NCBI GenBank assembly: GCA_002067095.1
Contig: MVQD01000086.1
Location: 21,029 to 85,028, forward strand
Length of the DNA stretch: 64,000 bases
Direction: 5' to 3'
DNA from: Methanoregulaceae archaeon PtaB.Bin056
GTDB taxonomy: Archaea; Halobacteriota; Methanomicrobia; Methanomicrobiales; Methanospirillaceae
The translations under genes were made by a program, and so were the position numbers. Positions 55,418 through 63,818 of this stretch are shown here, one piece after another. The notes under the pieces are model-generated. The model was not told where the DNA came from and made no database searches. It saw nothing but the letters and a program-made list of their open reading frames with translations. Position 1 is the stretch's first letter; each line of letters begins with the position of its first letter.

Positions 55418-56707
55418 GTGACATCGCTCTTCGAACTCCTCACCACGCTGAATCCCTGGTGGACTGGCCAGGAATTCGAGACGGGAAAAACCCGGCTCTC
55501 CTACTTCTCGAAAATCCAGCGATACCTTGAGACCGATGAAATCATGGTACTCAGTGGGGTCAGGCGTTCAGGGAAGACAACGCTCCTTTTCCAGACCATA
55601 AAATACCTCATTGAGAGAAAGCACGTCCCTCCCAGGAATATTCTCTTCGTGAACTGCGATGAGCCCGAGATCTCCAGCCTGGAAAATCCACTCTCGAAAG
55701 TGGTCGACACCTATTGGAAGGAGATCCCCGCCAAAGGACCACTGTACCTTGTCTTTGATGAGATACAGGGCATCATGGGGTGGGAGCGGGTCATAAAATC
55801 CCTCTACGACCGGAAGAAATACAAAATAATCGTCTCTGGTTCCTCTTCGTATCTCCTGGATTCACAGCTATCCACACTGCTATCCGGGCGTTTCCTTACC
55901 ATCCCGGTATTTCCCCTGGATTTCAGGGAATACCTCTCTTTCCAGGGGATAGAATTCACAAAGGACCCGGTCGACCTCGCTGCCAGGAAATACGAGATAC
56001 TGAACCAATTGAAGAGGTACCTGCGTGAGGGCGGATTCCCCATTGTCGTGCTGCAGGAGGATAAACGAACGAAAGACGATTATCTCAAAGCCTACTACGA
56101 CAGCATCGTGTACCGTGATATCATCAGGGTCAACGAGATCAGGAACCAGAAGGCACTTTCCGGGCTTCTCCATTATCTCTTTACCAATGTTACTGCCCCC
56201 TACTCCTATCGCCGGCTCAAGGACCTGCTTGGAATAGACCTCGATGCCGTCCAGGACTACATTCATTTTGCCGGGATGGCCAAAGTCCTCTTTGAAGTTC
56301 CGCACTTTTCTTATTCCCTCAAGGCACAGAAAAGACCGAACAAGAAGATCTACTGTATCGACAATGGTCTTCGGAACGCCGTGTCTTTCCGTTTCTCTGA
56401 AGACGAAGGAAAGCTTGCCGAGAACCTGGTGTTTGTCGAATTGCTCCGGTCCGGAGCCACTCCCTTCTACTGGAAGAAGAAAAAAGAGGTCGACTTTGTC
56501 GTGAAAGGGCCCGACAATCTCCTCACGGCAATCAACGTGTCCTATACCGATACAATTCCTGCAAGAGAGAAGGAGGGGCTGAAGGAGTTTGCGGGTGAAT
56601 TCGGTGACAAGGTGAAAGAGATGATCATTCTGACGAAGGACACCGAGCAGGTCAGCGATGGTATCAGTCTCATCCCGTTGTGGAAATGGCTGTTGATGGA
56701 GAGATAA
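55418..56707 (+). CDS. AAA_14/DUF4143 ATPase
   Basis: GTG start at 55418. The 429-residue protein has Walker A GVRRSGKTTLL (about residue 47), Walker B LYLVFDEIQG, sensor IVSGSSSYLL and RREF-like region FPLDFREYLSF. The DUF4143 nuclease-like C-terminal domain has KIYCIDNGLRN, LAENLVFVELLRSG and YWKKKKEVDFVV. Family members are frequent in archaea, vary strongly and behave like selfish or defence-linked genes; the exact action is unknown. It faces a relative at 56769. Confidence 0.88.
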   Translation: MTSLFELLTTLNPWWTGQEFETGKTRLSYFSKIQRYLETDEIMVLSGVRRSGKTTLLFQTIKYLIERKHVPPRNILFVNCDEPEISSLENPLSKVVDTYWKEIPAKGPLYLVFDEIQGIMGWERVIKSLYDRKKYKIIVSGSSSYLLDSQLSTLLSGRFLTIPVFPLDFREYLSFQGIEFTKDPVDLAARKYEILNQLKRYLREGGFPIVVLQEDKRTKDDYLKAYYDSIVYRDIIRVNEIRNQKALSGLLHYLFTNVTAPYSYRRLKDLLGIDLDAVQDYIHFAGMAKVLFEVPHFSYSLKAQKRPNKKIYCIDNGLRNAVSFRFSEDEGKLAENLVFVELLRSGATPFYWKKKKEVDFVVKGPDNLLTAINVSYTDTIPAREKEGLKEFAGEFGDKVKEMIILTKDTEQVSDGISLIPLWKWLLMER

Positions 56708-56768
56708 TGACCATTTTTCTAAAAAGAGGACAGAGATATTAACTTTTTTCCCCTGCATTACTACTCTT
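56708..56768. terminator. Probable two-way terminator between convergent ATPase genes
   Basis: The 61-bp spacer has TTTTTCTAAAAAG at 56714-56727 and a T6 run at 56751-56756, T-rich on both strands, as expected for archaeal termination of both converging transcripts. Confidence 0.45.
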
Positions 56769-58031
56769 TCAATGCATTAACGCAGGATCCATGAGCCATT
56801 TCCAGAGAGGAACGATGCGAATAACTCCTTTCATGCCAAACCACTTAACTTCCTCTTCTCCTTCCTCTCCTCTGGTGAGGAGAAGAAGTCTGTCACATTT
56901 CAGATCCCGTCCTGCCTTCACCAGGGCTTTCATCTCTCGCTTCCGTGTTGCATTGCCCTGTGCATCAACGCATACCTGAATAAGTTCTGACACCTGGCGC
57001 TCACGCTGGATAACAAAATCGACCTCCTCTCCCTGAACATTTTTCCAGTAAAAGACCCTCAGCTCATCCTGGAATTCCCGGTATTTTAAAGCGATTGCAA
57101 CAAGATTCTCGTAAAGCTTCCCCTTTTCACCTGATACTCTGAATCCCTTTGCAGTGATAAAACCGTTATCAATACAATAGATTTTCCTGTGAGATGACAA
57201 CTGCTCTCTCACCTTAAAGGAAAACCTTGGTACAGAAAAAAACAGGAACGCCTCTTCGAGATAATGAAGGTATTTTTTCACCGTCAGATCGCTTTTACAA
57301 CCGGTAACTTGAGTCAATCGGTGAACTGAATACTCTGATGCACAGTTGGAACAGAGGTAGATCGCGAGGTCCGAAAGTCCCTGCGGTGCCCTCACCCTGT
57401 ATCTCCTGACAATATCCTTGAATATGATTGCATCAAAAAGCCTTGAAAGATATTCTTTCCGGTTGATATTCGTGACCAATGGCTCGGGATAACCACCGGT
57501 TTCTGAATAAAGATCCAGATGTTCCCGATATTCGCTCTCGGTCAGTTCCTCCCCTTTCAACCGGATATACTCGCGATAAGAAAACGGCAATATGGTTGTT
57601 AATGTGTGTCGACCGGTAAGGTGCGTTGCAAGATCTTTACTGAGCAGGTGGGCGTTGCTTCCGGTAATGTAGAGATTGTACCCCTGCCTGGATAATCGAT
57701 TCACAAATAACTCCCATTCGGGGAGGTTCTGCACCTCATCAAGAAGGAGGGTGGATACATTACCATATACTGACTCAATCGCCGGGCCAATATCTGATAT
57801 CGGTTGTCCACCTGCCAGCTGTTCATCGTCAAAGTTCACATAGCCAAATGGCTCTCTATCTATCAGCGAATGAATGGCAAAAAATGATTTGCCTGCCCGT
57901 CTTGGACCTATAATCACCTTAATAAGTCTATTTTCTTCTCCGGGTAAATTCACGTCCCGTGGGACATACTTTTCCCTCTTCCGAAGTTCAAGTTCCCTTT
58001 TCTGCAGTAGGATGGCATCACGAAGTGTCAT
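56769..58031 (-). CDS. AAA_14/DUF4143 ATPase, second copy
   Basis: ATG 58031 (MTLRDAILLQKREL) is preferred over 58073, which would overlap the promoter dyad. The 420-residue protein has IGPRRAGKSFFAIHSL (Walker A), TLLLDEVQNLPEW (Walker B), YITGSNAHLLS, PFSYREYIRL, and the C-terminal KIYCIDNGFITAK, VFYWKNVQGEEVDFVI. It is only distantly similar to the 55418 copy and visibly more AT-rich than its neighbours, suggesting separate acquisition. Facing gene pairs of this family suggest serial insertion at one site. Confidence 0.88.
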   Translation of the reverse strand: MTLRDAILLQKRELELRKREKYVPRDVNLPGEENRLIKVIIGPRRAGKSFFAIHSLIDREPFGYVNFDDEQLAGGQPISDIGPAIESVYGNVSTLLLDEVQNLPEWELFVNRLSRQGYNLYITGSNAHLLSKDLATHLTGRHTLTTILPFSYREYIRLKGEELTESEYREHLDLYSETGGYPEPLVTNINRKEYLSRLFDAIIFKDIVRRYRVRAPQGLSDLAIYLCSNCASEYSVHRLTQVTGCKSDLTVKKYLHYLEEAFLFFSVPRFSFKVREQLSSHRKIYCIDNGFITAKGFRVSGEKGKLYENLVAIALKYREFQDELRVFYWKNVQGEEVDFVIQRERQVSELIQVCVDAQGNATRKREMKALVKAGRDLKCDRLLLLTRGEEGEEEVKWFGMKGVIRIVPLWKWLMDPALMH

Positions 58032-58063
58032 AACTCTCTGTAAATTATGGTGGTATACTATAT

Positions 58064-58099
58064 TGTAATACAAAAAAATAGATAAAATTTTGTATTACA
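58064..58099. promoter_or_regulatory. 12-bp inverted repeat before the ATPase gene
   Basis: TGTAATACAAAA at 58064-58075 and its exact complement at 58088-58099, 12 bases apart, lie just upstream of the reverse-strand ATPase start. Probably a regulator site; a hairpin in a transcript is less likely given the location. Confidence 0.6.
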
Positions 58100-58150
58100 C
58101 TAAAAGAAATGCTAATTTTTTTAGGAAATTTTCGGCAAGTCATCAAACAG

Positions 58151-58166
58151 AATGCGAGGGGTGGGA
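58151..58166. repeat. Distal att copy (16 bp of tRNA-Leu 3' end)
   Basis: Positions 58151-58166 are identical to 63011-63026, which cover the 3' terminal 14 bases of the tRNA-Leu gene and two bases beyond. Same orientation, 4,860 bp apart. With an integrase gene next to the tRNA, this is the expected second attachment site of an element inserted in the tRNA gene. Confidence 0.85.
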
Positions 58167-59162
58167 ACCAGAAAGGAGAGTTTTATGCGTTTTTCTAGTT
58201 GGCCGCGCATATATTCGCCCCTGCGACCGACCCCCTCTCCCTACCCCGCCCCTACCAAACCGAAGGGGCAGGGCCTTCTCCCCGGTGCCCCTCCTCCTGC
58301 AGCACGGGCTCCCTCCCGTGCGGTTCCTCCCTTTGGTCAGAACCTTTTTGCAGGAGGGAGGGGACCAGGGTTATTACATATAGTTCGCTGTTCTGTTCTC
58401 AGCTGACGGGGCATCGTGTTCCGCTCACTTCCAGCTCGTCCGCTCCTCCTTTCGTCCGGTGCTCCGGACAGTCGTTCGCTCACACCAAGCCCCTGTTATT
58501 CCCCCTCTGGTCCGGGGATGATGACGCTCCCGGCTTCATCGTTTCACTCCTCGCCGGCAGCTGCTCTCACGCGCTCCTCGCAGACCATTGAGACGGACTG
58601 CTCGTCGCTGTGTCCCAAAGCCGCATAGTTCGGCTCCGCTGATGCGTCGCCAGTCTCCCTCTTCCCCCACACTCTCGTCGCATCCAGGGGGGCACTGCTA
58701 CCCCCTTCCCGCTCCTCGCCCTCCGGGCCGTGTTCCTCCTCCCCCTCCAGGAGAGGCAGTGTTTATGAGAGATGCCCTTCGGGCCAGTCGGTTCTCCGGG
58801 ATCTCGCAGGCCGACCGGTTGACCTTCTGGGCGGGAACGCGACCAGAGGGAGCGGCCGACCAGGAGAGTCAAGCCTGTCGGCCGTCTATGATTCGCGGAT
58901 AGTCACAACCAGCGGAGCGGAGGCCGCCACCGAGCGCAGCGAGGGCGTCGCCGGAGCGAAGCAACAGAAGCCCCGGGAAACTCCGCCGCAGGCCGAGCCC
59001 TCGGAGCGAGCGGAGCGAGCAGTGGGCGAAGGCCGAAGGCCCGCCGGAGAGGTTCAGGCCAGTAGAAAAGAGTAATGACTCTGCTAGCCCATCAGTATAT
59101 GACCGGGCCGGCCGGCATTCTCCAACATTTGACTCATGGTGGTTCGATGCCGGGATCCCCGG
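58167..59162. other. GC-rich non-coding end of the integrated element
   Basis: About 1 kb without a credible gene. It contains C-rich tracts (58230-58340) and, at 58915-59055, many short GAGCG/GCGAG units in both orientations, which could fold or serve as a replication or transfer region. Open frames here have proline/arginine/serine-rich random-looking products. Confidence 0.45.
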
Positions 59163-59372
59163 TCACGTTGTCTTATTATCTTCCACGAACTGCCGGATCT
59201 GGTCCTCGGTAATCCGGTATTCCTGGCCGACCTTTACCGCCTGCAGCCGCTTGGCCTTGATCATCTCACGTACCGTTTTTACGTGGATTTTCAGCAGATC
59301 GGCGACCTCGTCCGTCGTATAAAATGTGGGGGCTGGTGGAATGCTCGCACCTCCGGGTATCGCGATACTCAT
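59163..59372 (-). CDS. Excisionase/MerR-type HTH protein
   Basis: ATG 59372 has GGGAGG upstream. The 69-residue product carries the helix-turn-helix FYTTDEVADLLKIHVKTVREMI followed by a short wing, split here as FYTTDEVADLLKI and HVKTVREMIKAKR, then VGQEYRITEDQI. It belongs to the small DNA-binding family that includes excisionases. Last gene of a five-gene leftward operon; it could direct excision of the element or repress its genes. Confidence 0.85.
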   Translation of the reverse strand: MSIAIPGGASIPPAPTFYTTDEVADLLKIHVKTVREMIKAKRLQAVKVGQEYRITEDQIRQFVEDNKTT

Positions 59373-59374
59373 GA

Positions 59375-59812
59375 TCAATCCTCCCAGGGGAGCATAATGG
59401 TGATCACCGGTTCGCCCTGGTCCCCTGGTCCGCACAAGGACCGCAGGGAGATTGTCTTATGCTCGGTCACCTCGGCCCCGCCCATCGCCTCCCGCTGAGT
59501 GAGGAAAATGCATTGGAATGTAATCGAGGACCGCCCGCGAGCCCGTGGCGTTCTGGCCGCACACGCAAGCATCCAGAGCAGGTCCCAGGTCCTGCCGGCT
59601 ACACTCTGCCCTGGCATCTTGTCCAGGTCCTCGGGGGCGATAAGGTCCCACACACCGGCAGTCACAGCTACCGGGACTATGATGCCCGCCTCCCGGCAGA
59701 TGTCGCCCGGGATCTCGATAAGCGTCCCGTCCCGTAGTGCATCGGCCCGGGTGTAGGTGTGGATCACCTCCCCGAAAAGAGAGGAGAGAGTCTCTCCCTC
59801 CTGGCCACTCAC
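59375..59812 (-). CDS. DUF6573-type mobile-element protein
   Basis: GTG 59812 is chosen because AAGGAGG stands eight bases upstream and it overlaps the preceding stop (GTGA). The 145-residue product has LFGEVIHTYTRADALRDGTL and IPGDICREAGI, the pattern of small proteins common on plasmids, phages and integrative elements. Function unknown. Confidence 0.75.
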   Translation of the reverse strand: MSGQEGETLSSLFGEVIHTYTRADALRDGTLIEIPGDICREAGIIVPVAVTAGVWDLIAPEDLDKMPGQSVAGRTWDLLWMLACAARTPRARGRSSITFQCIFLTQREAMGGAEVTEHKTISLRSLCGPGDQGEPVITIMLPWED

Positions 59813-60150
59813 CGGGACCGCCTCCTTGCGGTGATCACCCGGATGCCTGCCGGGTCCGGTGCAGCCCATGCGAGATCGCAGAGATCACTTTCAGAGAGAG
59901 GGCGAGGGGCCCGGAAGTCCTGATCCCGGGAAATTCCCATTTTCCAGAGCGCCATCTCATACCCGCATTCAGGGCAGGGGATGAACAACCACATCTTTCC
60001 GGAGTCCATGAGCCATCCGGCGTCATGGGGATAGCCGAGGACCTGGTCCCCGCGAAGATCGCGCCCGCAGTGGCAGCGGGACCGGGCCAGATTGCCGTGA
60101 TTCTGGACCCAGTCGGTGATCTCCGGAAAAGGAAGATCGGGGAGGTTCAT
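59809..60150 (-). CDS. Small zinc-binding element protein
   Basis: The 113-residue product has RCHCG and CPECGYEM, two cysteine pairs for one zinc, in an otherwise unknown protein. It overlaps both neighbours by four bases, typical of compact element operons. Confidence 0.65.
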   Translation of the reverse strand: MNLPDLPFPEITDWVQNHGNLARSRCHCGRDLRGDQVLGYPHDAGWLMDSGKMWLFIPCPECGYEMALWKMGISRDQDFRAPRPLSESDLCDLAWAAPDPAGIRVITARRRSR

Positions 60151-60356
60151 GAGGTTCCCTCCAGGAGCTCCCCGGCCATCATCCGCAGGCGGATCGCCTC
60201 CCGGATCCGGGCCTCGAAGCCTGTCGAGTCGGCGAAGTCCCCGTAGATCTTGATCGCCCCTCCCTTTCCCGGCGTTCCAATCTCGATGCTATCCTGGAAG
60301 GATGAGCCCTCCAGGATCTTCTTTATCGTGATCAGCTGCTCTTCCGGCATTTTCAC
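60147..60356 (-). CDS. Small element protein, unknown
   Basis: A 69-residue protein with a helical start (PEEQLITIKKILEG) and a strand-rich middle, no recognised motif. Four-base overlaps with both neighbours and a GAGG-type ribosome site support it as real. Confidence 0.6.
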   Translation of the reverse strand: MKMPEEQLITIKKILEGSSFQDSIEIGTPGKGGAIKIYGDFADSTGFEARIREAIRLRMMAGELLEGTS

Positions 60357-60541
60357 ACCTCTATTTTATCCACGATTCCGACGTGCTCCCGCTTGCAGCC
60401 CGCGGGACCTGCGATCCTCCAGAGACGGCCGCCCTTGATCTCGTGCGTAATCTCATGGGTGTGAATACAGAACCCGGACCCAAAGCGGAGAAGGCAACCG
60501 GGGAGGGAGAGGATCTCCCCTCCGGACATTGTGATCCTCAT
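60353..60541 (-). CDS. Small element protein, first gene of the leftward operon
   Basis: ATG 60541 has GGGGTGGAGG just upstream. The 62-residue product (SGGEILSLPGCLLRFG, IHTHEITHEIKG) has no known family; two His and two Cys might bind metal. It begins back to back with the Orc1/Cdc6-like gene, the two start codons overlapping by two bases. Confidence 0.55.
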   Translation of the reverse strand: MRITMSGGEILSLPGCLLRFGSGFCIHTHEITHEIKGGRLWRIAGPAGCKREHVGIVDKIEV

Positions 60542-61076
60542 GCCTCCACCCCTGCAAGATCGCGGGCCTTTCCGCACTGGTCTGCAGGACAGGATCCGCC
60601 AGGCCCTCTTTCCTGGTGCGATCCCGGATAAGATCCTAAAAGACATCGTGGACAAGGCAATGGCCTGCGGAGACCTCAGGGTCGGGCTGGACCTGGTCCG
60701 GAGAGCATCCCTGAATGCGGAGAGGGAAGGGCTCATGGCGGTGTGCGGTCAGCACGTGGAATCGGCGTTCGAGTCCTCGAAGAACGTGCACCTGGAATCC
60801 ACGATGAAGACGCTGAACAAGGAGGAATTGAACCTGCTCACCCACATCGCCCACCTCACGCTCGAGGATCCGGACTCTCCCCTCACGGCGGGGATGCTCT
60901 ATGATTCCGCACAGATGAGGATGCGGATCAGCTATACCAACTTTCACCAGAGGATCAAGAAATTCGACGATCTGCGGTTGATCAATGTCAATCATAAGAA
61001 CCGGGGGATTGGCGGCAAGACGAGGGAGATCATCCTCCGGTATGATCCGGTGAAGGTGATGGAGGTAGGGGGATGA
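60540..61076 (+). CDS. Orc1/Cdc6 C-terminal-like winged-helix protein
   Basis: The 178-residue protein resembles the C-terminal third of archaeal Orc1/Cdc6: DLRVGLDLVRRASLNAEREG (lid helix), the segment CGQHVESAFES, then a winged helix LNLLTHIAHLTL, QRIKKFDDLRLINV, GIGGKTREIIL. The AAA ATPase part is absent and the space upstream is occupied by a reverse gene, so this is a free-standing origin-binding module. A GTG at 60531 is an alternative start. It may initiate or regulate replication of the element. Confidence 0.7.
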   Translation: MPPPLQDRGPFRTGLQDRIRQALFPGAIPDKILKDIVDKAMACGDLRVGLDLVRRASLNAEREGLMAVCGQHVESAFESSKNVHLESTMKTLNKEELNLLTHIAHLTLEDPDSPLTAGMLYDSAQMRMRISYTNFHQRIKKFDDLRLINVNHKNRGIGGKTREIILRYDPVKVMEVGG

Positions 61077-61107
61077 GGAGATTTTTAAGAACCTCCAGCC
61101 TTACATA

Positions 61108-61608
61108 TCATGTATTATATGGATATCCGAGTTCCTTTGCCTTCTCAAATGCCGCATCTGCTTCTGTATTTCTTCCTAGCGCGTTGAGCGCCTCTCCCTT
61201 GTAATACCATCCCTGAGGCTCCCTTGCATCAATTTCAATTGCTTTGTCGTATGCCGCAATTGCATCTTCGTATCTTCCCAGTTTTTCGAATGCTGCCCCT
61301 TTCATTAACCAGCACACCAGGCAACCGGGGTCGAGTACAAGTGCCCGATCATATGCCTCGATTGCCTCCTCATTTTTCCCAAGCATACTTAGAGTTTTCC
61401 CTTTGCCGTACCAAGCTTCGGAATTCATTGGATTCAGTTCAATTGCCTTTTCATACGCTATTATTGCATCCTCGTATCTTCCCATTGAATAGTTATTATA
61501 TCCCGCTTTATACCAATCCTCGTCTGGACGTGAAGGCATTGTGCATCCTGTAATCAATATCGCGATTACAAGCAAAAGAAAAACTATTGAAGTTAGACCC
61601 ACTTTCAT
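61108..61608 (-). CDS. TPR-repeat lipoprotein
   Basis: The 166-residue protein has a lipoprotein signal (ILITGC) and four tetratricopeptide repeats (YEDAIIAYEKAIELNP, NEEAIEAYDRALVLDP, YEDAIAAYDKAIEID, NTEADAAFEKAKELG). It is AT-richer than the operon beside it and is a passenger or cargo gene of the element. It binds a partner outside the membrane; the partner is unknown. Confidence 0.85.
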   Translation of the reverse strand: MKVGLTSIVFLLLVIAILITGCTMPSRPDEDWYKAGYNNYSMGRYEDAIIAYEKAIELNPMNSEAWYGKGKTLSMLGKNEEAIEAYDRALVLDPGCLVCWLMKGAAFEKLGRYEDAIAAYDKAIEIDAREPQGWYYKGEALNALGRNTEADAAFEKAKELGYPYNT

Positions 61609-61749
61609 ATACGGCGGTTTAATCTGAGTTGAATTAAATCTTACTTCAAACTAACCTCAACATTAACCAGGGAATTGCCATCATCTACCAGATAAGACTG
61701 AAGTTATCATACTCCCAAGCAATGATGGACATGTGTGGAGGTAGTGTAT

Positions 61750-62085
61750 CTAAACTGTTGTAAATTCAGCCCGAGTATCCTGACACACTATCACATCAGA
61801 CCCAGATAAATACCTACGACTCGTGATCCACTCCTCGTTAATGTCCATAAGAATTGTTCCTGCAAGACGGAGTAACGAGGCATCATTGGGGAATGCTCCA
61901 ATGGTTCGGGATCTTCGTTTCAGTTCCTTATTAAGTCGTTCAAGCATGTTTGTGGTTCTTATTCTCCGCCAGTGGTCTTGAGGAGCAATACGATAATTCA
62001 GCAGTCCTGGAATGAATCGTTCTACGGTATCTGCAGCCCGGGGAAACCCTCGAGTCTCGAGTTCATCGGCACATTCTTGGAGTCT
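61750..62085 (-). pseudogene. IS256-family transposase C-terminal fragment
   Basis: About 110 C-terminal residues of an IS256/Mutator transposase remain: LNYRIAPQDHWRRIRTTNML, ERLNKELKRRSRTIGAFPND and WITSRRYLSG, including the last catalytic Glu. The N-terminal three quarters are missing. The fragment replaces the end of the integrase gene, joining near 62080. Confidence 0.85.
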
Positions 62086-62948
62086 CCTTCCTGGAGGAGG
62101 TGAGTGATCCGGGAGTGCCGAAAGAGGTGGGGGGTGATATGCTTCTTGATCCCGGCGCGTTGCGCTATCTTCCGGATCTGGACCGCGACCCCGGCCCATG
62201 TGACCGGTCGACGTTGTTCGGAAACGAAGACGGGAGACTCGGGAGTAATCTGAAGGGGATAATCTCCTCGCCATTCGGCGAGATATTTTTGAGCCATGAT
62301 CAGGCGGATGTAACGCGGAATGCCTGTTTTAAAGTCGATGTTTACCGCAATCCCCTTTGAGTCCACCTTGAGATCGCCCCAGGTGATCTGGGAGATCTCA
62401 CCTAGGCGGAACCCTCCTTCGTAGAGTGTCATGAGCAGTGCCCTATCGCGTGAAGAGCGGCAGGCTGCCACGAGGGCACGGATCTCGTCGGGAGTAATAA
62501 GTTGGGATGCGGTCTTGGTCATCACGGGTTTTCTAGGAGTCTTTATCGCCCTCACTTTCTTCTCGGGGAGATCGCTGTATTCGTTGTCGATCATCCAGAG
62601 GAGGAACTGCTTGAGAATCGCTACGTGATCGACGATTGTGTTCTGCTTGTAAGGCCTGCCCCTAGGGCTTTCTGCCTGTTTCAGTGATTCAATACCTGAG
62701 TAAACACGCCCGATTGTCAGCTCGTGAAAAGGAGGGAGAAACCTGCGCCAGCCTAATAGCGTGAAGGCGAGTTTGTCGGTTCTTCGGTTGCTGATGCCAG
62801 CCGCTGCCCTTCGTTCGGCAAGAAACTCATTGAGGAGATCCGCATCTTGCCGGGTGATCTGGTCAAGAGATACTGCTCGATCGATGAGGTGGAAGTCGTG
62901 TACATTCTTGTTCGGAAAATAGTTTTTTGTGTTCGTTTTGGAAGGCAT
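62075..62948 (-). pseudogene. Tyrosine recombinase/integrase truncated at its 3' end
   Basis: From ATG 62948 (no ribosome site, TTTTATATG about 30 bases before, so leaderless) the protein shows the N-terminal SAM-like domain and the catalytic domain with GGFRLGEI (first Arg) and PHLFRHSRITHLL (His-x-x-Arg). It ends at LLQEGD, where IS256 sequence begins. The catalytic Tyr is therefore lost. The longer open frame up to 63116 merely reads through the tRNA gene. It lies directly beside tRNA-Leu, its presumed target. Confidence 0.88.
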
Positions 62949-63010
62949 ACAAAAAGCTGGGAACGAGCGGCATATAAAAAGAGAAGTAGGAGAATAGAAC
63001 CTGACATTAT

Positions 63011-63026
63011 AATGCGAGGGGTGGGA
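63011..63026. repeat. Proximal att copy at the tRNA-Leu 3' end
   Basis: Same 16 bases as 58151-58166, covering the acceptor and T-arm side of the tRNA 3' end. The tRNA remains intact, as is usual when an integrating element restores the gene end. Confidence 0.85.
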
Positions 63027-63097
63027 TTCGAACCCACGGACTCCTTCGAGAACGGATCTTAAGTCCGCCGGTTTTGGCCAGGCTTGCCTACCCTCGC
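63013..63097 (-). tRNA. tRNA-Leu (anticodon TAA)
   Basis: On the reverse strand a 7-bp acceptor stem (GCGAGGG with CCCTCGC), a D arm, an anticodon arm GCGGA-CTTAAGA-TCCGT with anticodon TAA, a long variable arm and a T arm with GGTTCGAATCC make a complete type II leucine tRNA. The discriminator is A and CCA is not encoded. An AT-rich promoter element lies at about 63124. Confidence 0.96.
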
Positions 63098-63267
63098 ATG
63101 CAGGAATATTCTGCATCCTACCGCATATAACTGATTGAAGACCGGCGGAGCCACCGGGGGCATCAGGAAGACTCCCGCTGAGAATGCCTCATCGTTTCTG
63201 CTTCCCGACGTACCTGCCACCATCGGAAGGGGAATTGTATCTTTTCATATGGACAGACGTCGATTAC

Positions 63268-63670
63268 ATGGTGAGAAAAACGAAAAACAGGGGGATTTCG
63301 CACGAGCTGGCAGGACCTGGCACTCACGAGCTTCATATTCCTTGCGGGAGTACTGCTCATCCCGCAGCTCCTGGATACGATGAACCGTGGGGCCGTCGTC
63401 AATTTCTTCACCGCGAGCCTGACAAGTATCCTCCTGTTCTGCATCAGTTCCATCTTTGCGTCGCTTGGCCTCTGGGTCTCGGTGATCGCGCAGTCGTTTG
63501 TCGCGGTCGTCTGGTTGTTCCTTGCGTTCTTCTCCCTCCGAAATGTCCGGGACGCCCAGTTCCCCGACAAATCCCTCTTCTTCGTGGCAAGGGATTTCCT
63601 TGGCGTCTGGATCATGGGCTCGGCATTCCTGGTCTCAAACGGCGCCCGGAGGCTTTTACGGAGGAGCTAA
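63268..63670 (+). pseudogene. Small membrane protein with a single frame break
   Basis: ATG 63268 opens with MVRKTKNRG in one frame. The rest, SWQDLALTSFIFLAGVLLIP through ARRLLRRS, is in the next frame, joined by dropping one G from the G5 run near 63290. The restored protein of about 133 residues has three or four membrane helices and no named family. If the break is real, an internal ATG at 63380 could still give a 96-residue product. Confidence 0.6.
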
Positions 63671-63818
63671 AAAAGGGAGCGGGGAAGCAAAACCCCTGTG
63701 CCGGGCATCCGGAGAGTGCCGGCCCAAACAGGAGGTGAGAGACCGCATGTGGCCCCTCCCTCCGCACCGCGGTTCATGACAACCTAAATACCACCTGCAC
63801 CCCATCCTCTTTTTGCAC

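Noticed and set aside
58588..58902. 104-codon forward frame in the GC-rich end of the element
   Set aside because: Random-looking Arg/Pro/Ser-rich product, no ribosome site, overlapping frames on both strands equally open.
62949..63116. N-terminal extension of the integrase frame
   Set aside because: This stretch reads through the tRNA-Leu gene; the real start is the ATG at 62948 with a TATA element about 30 bases before it.
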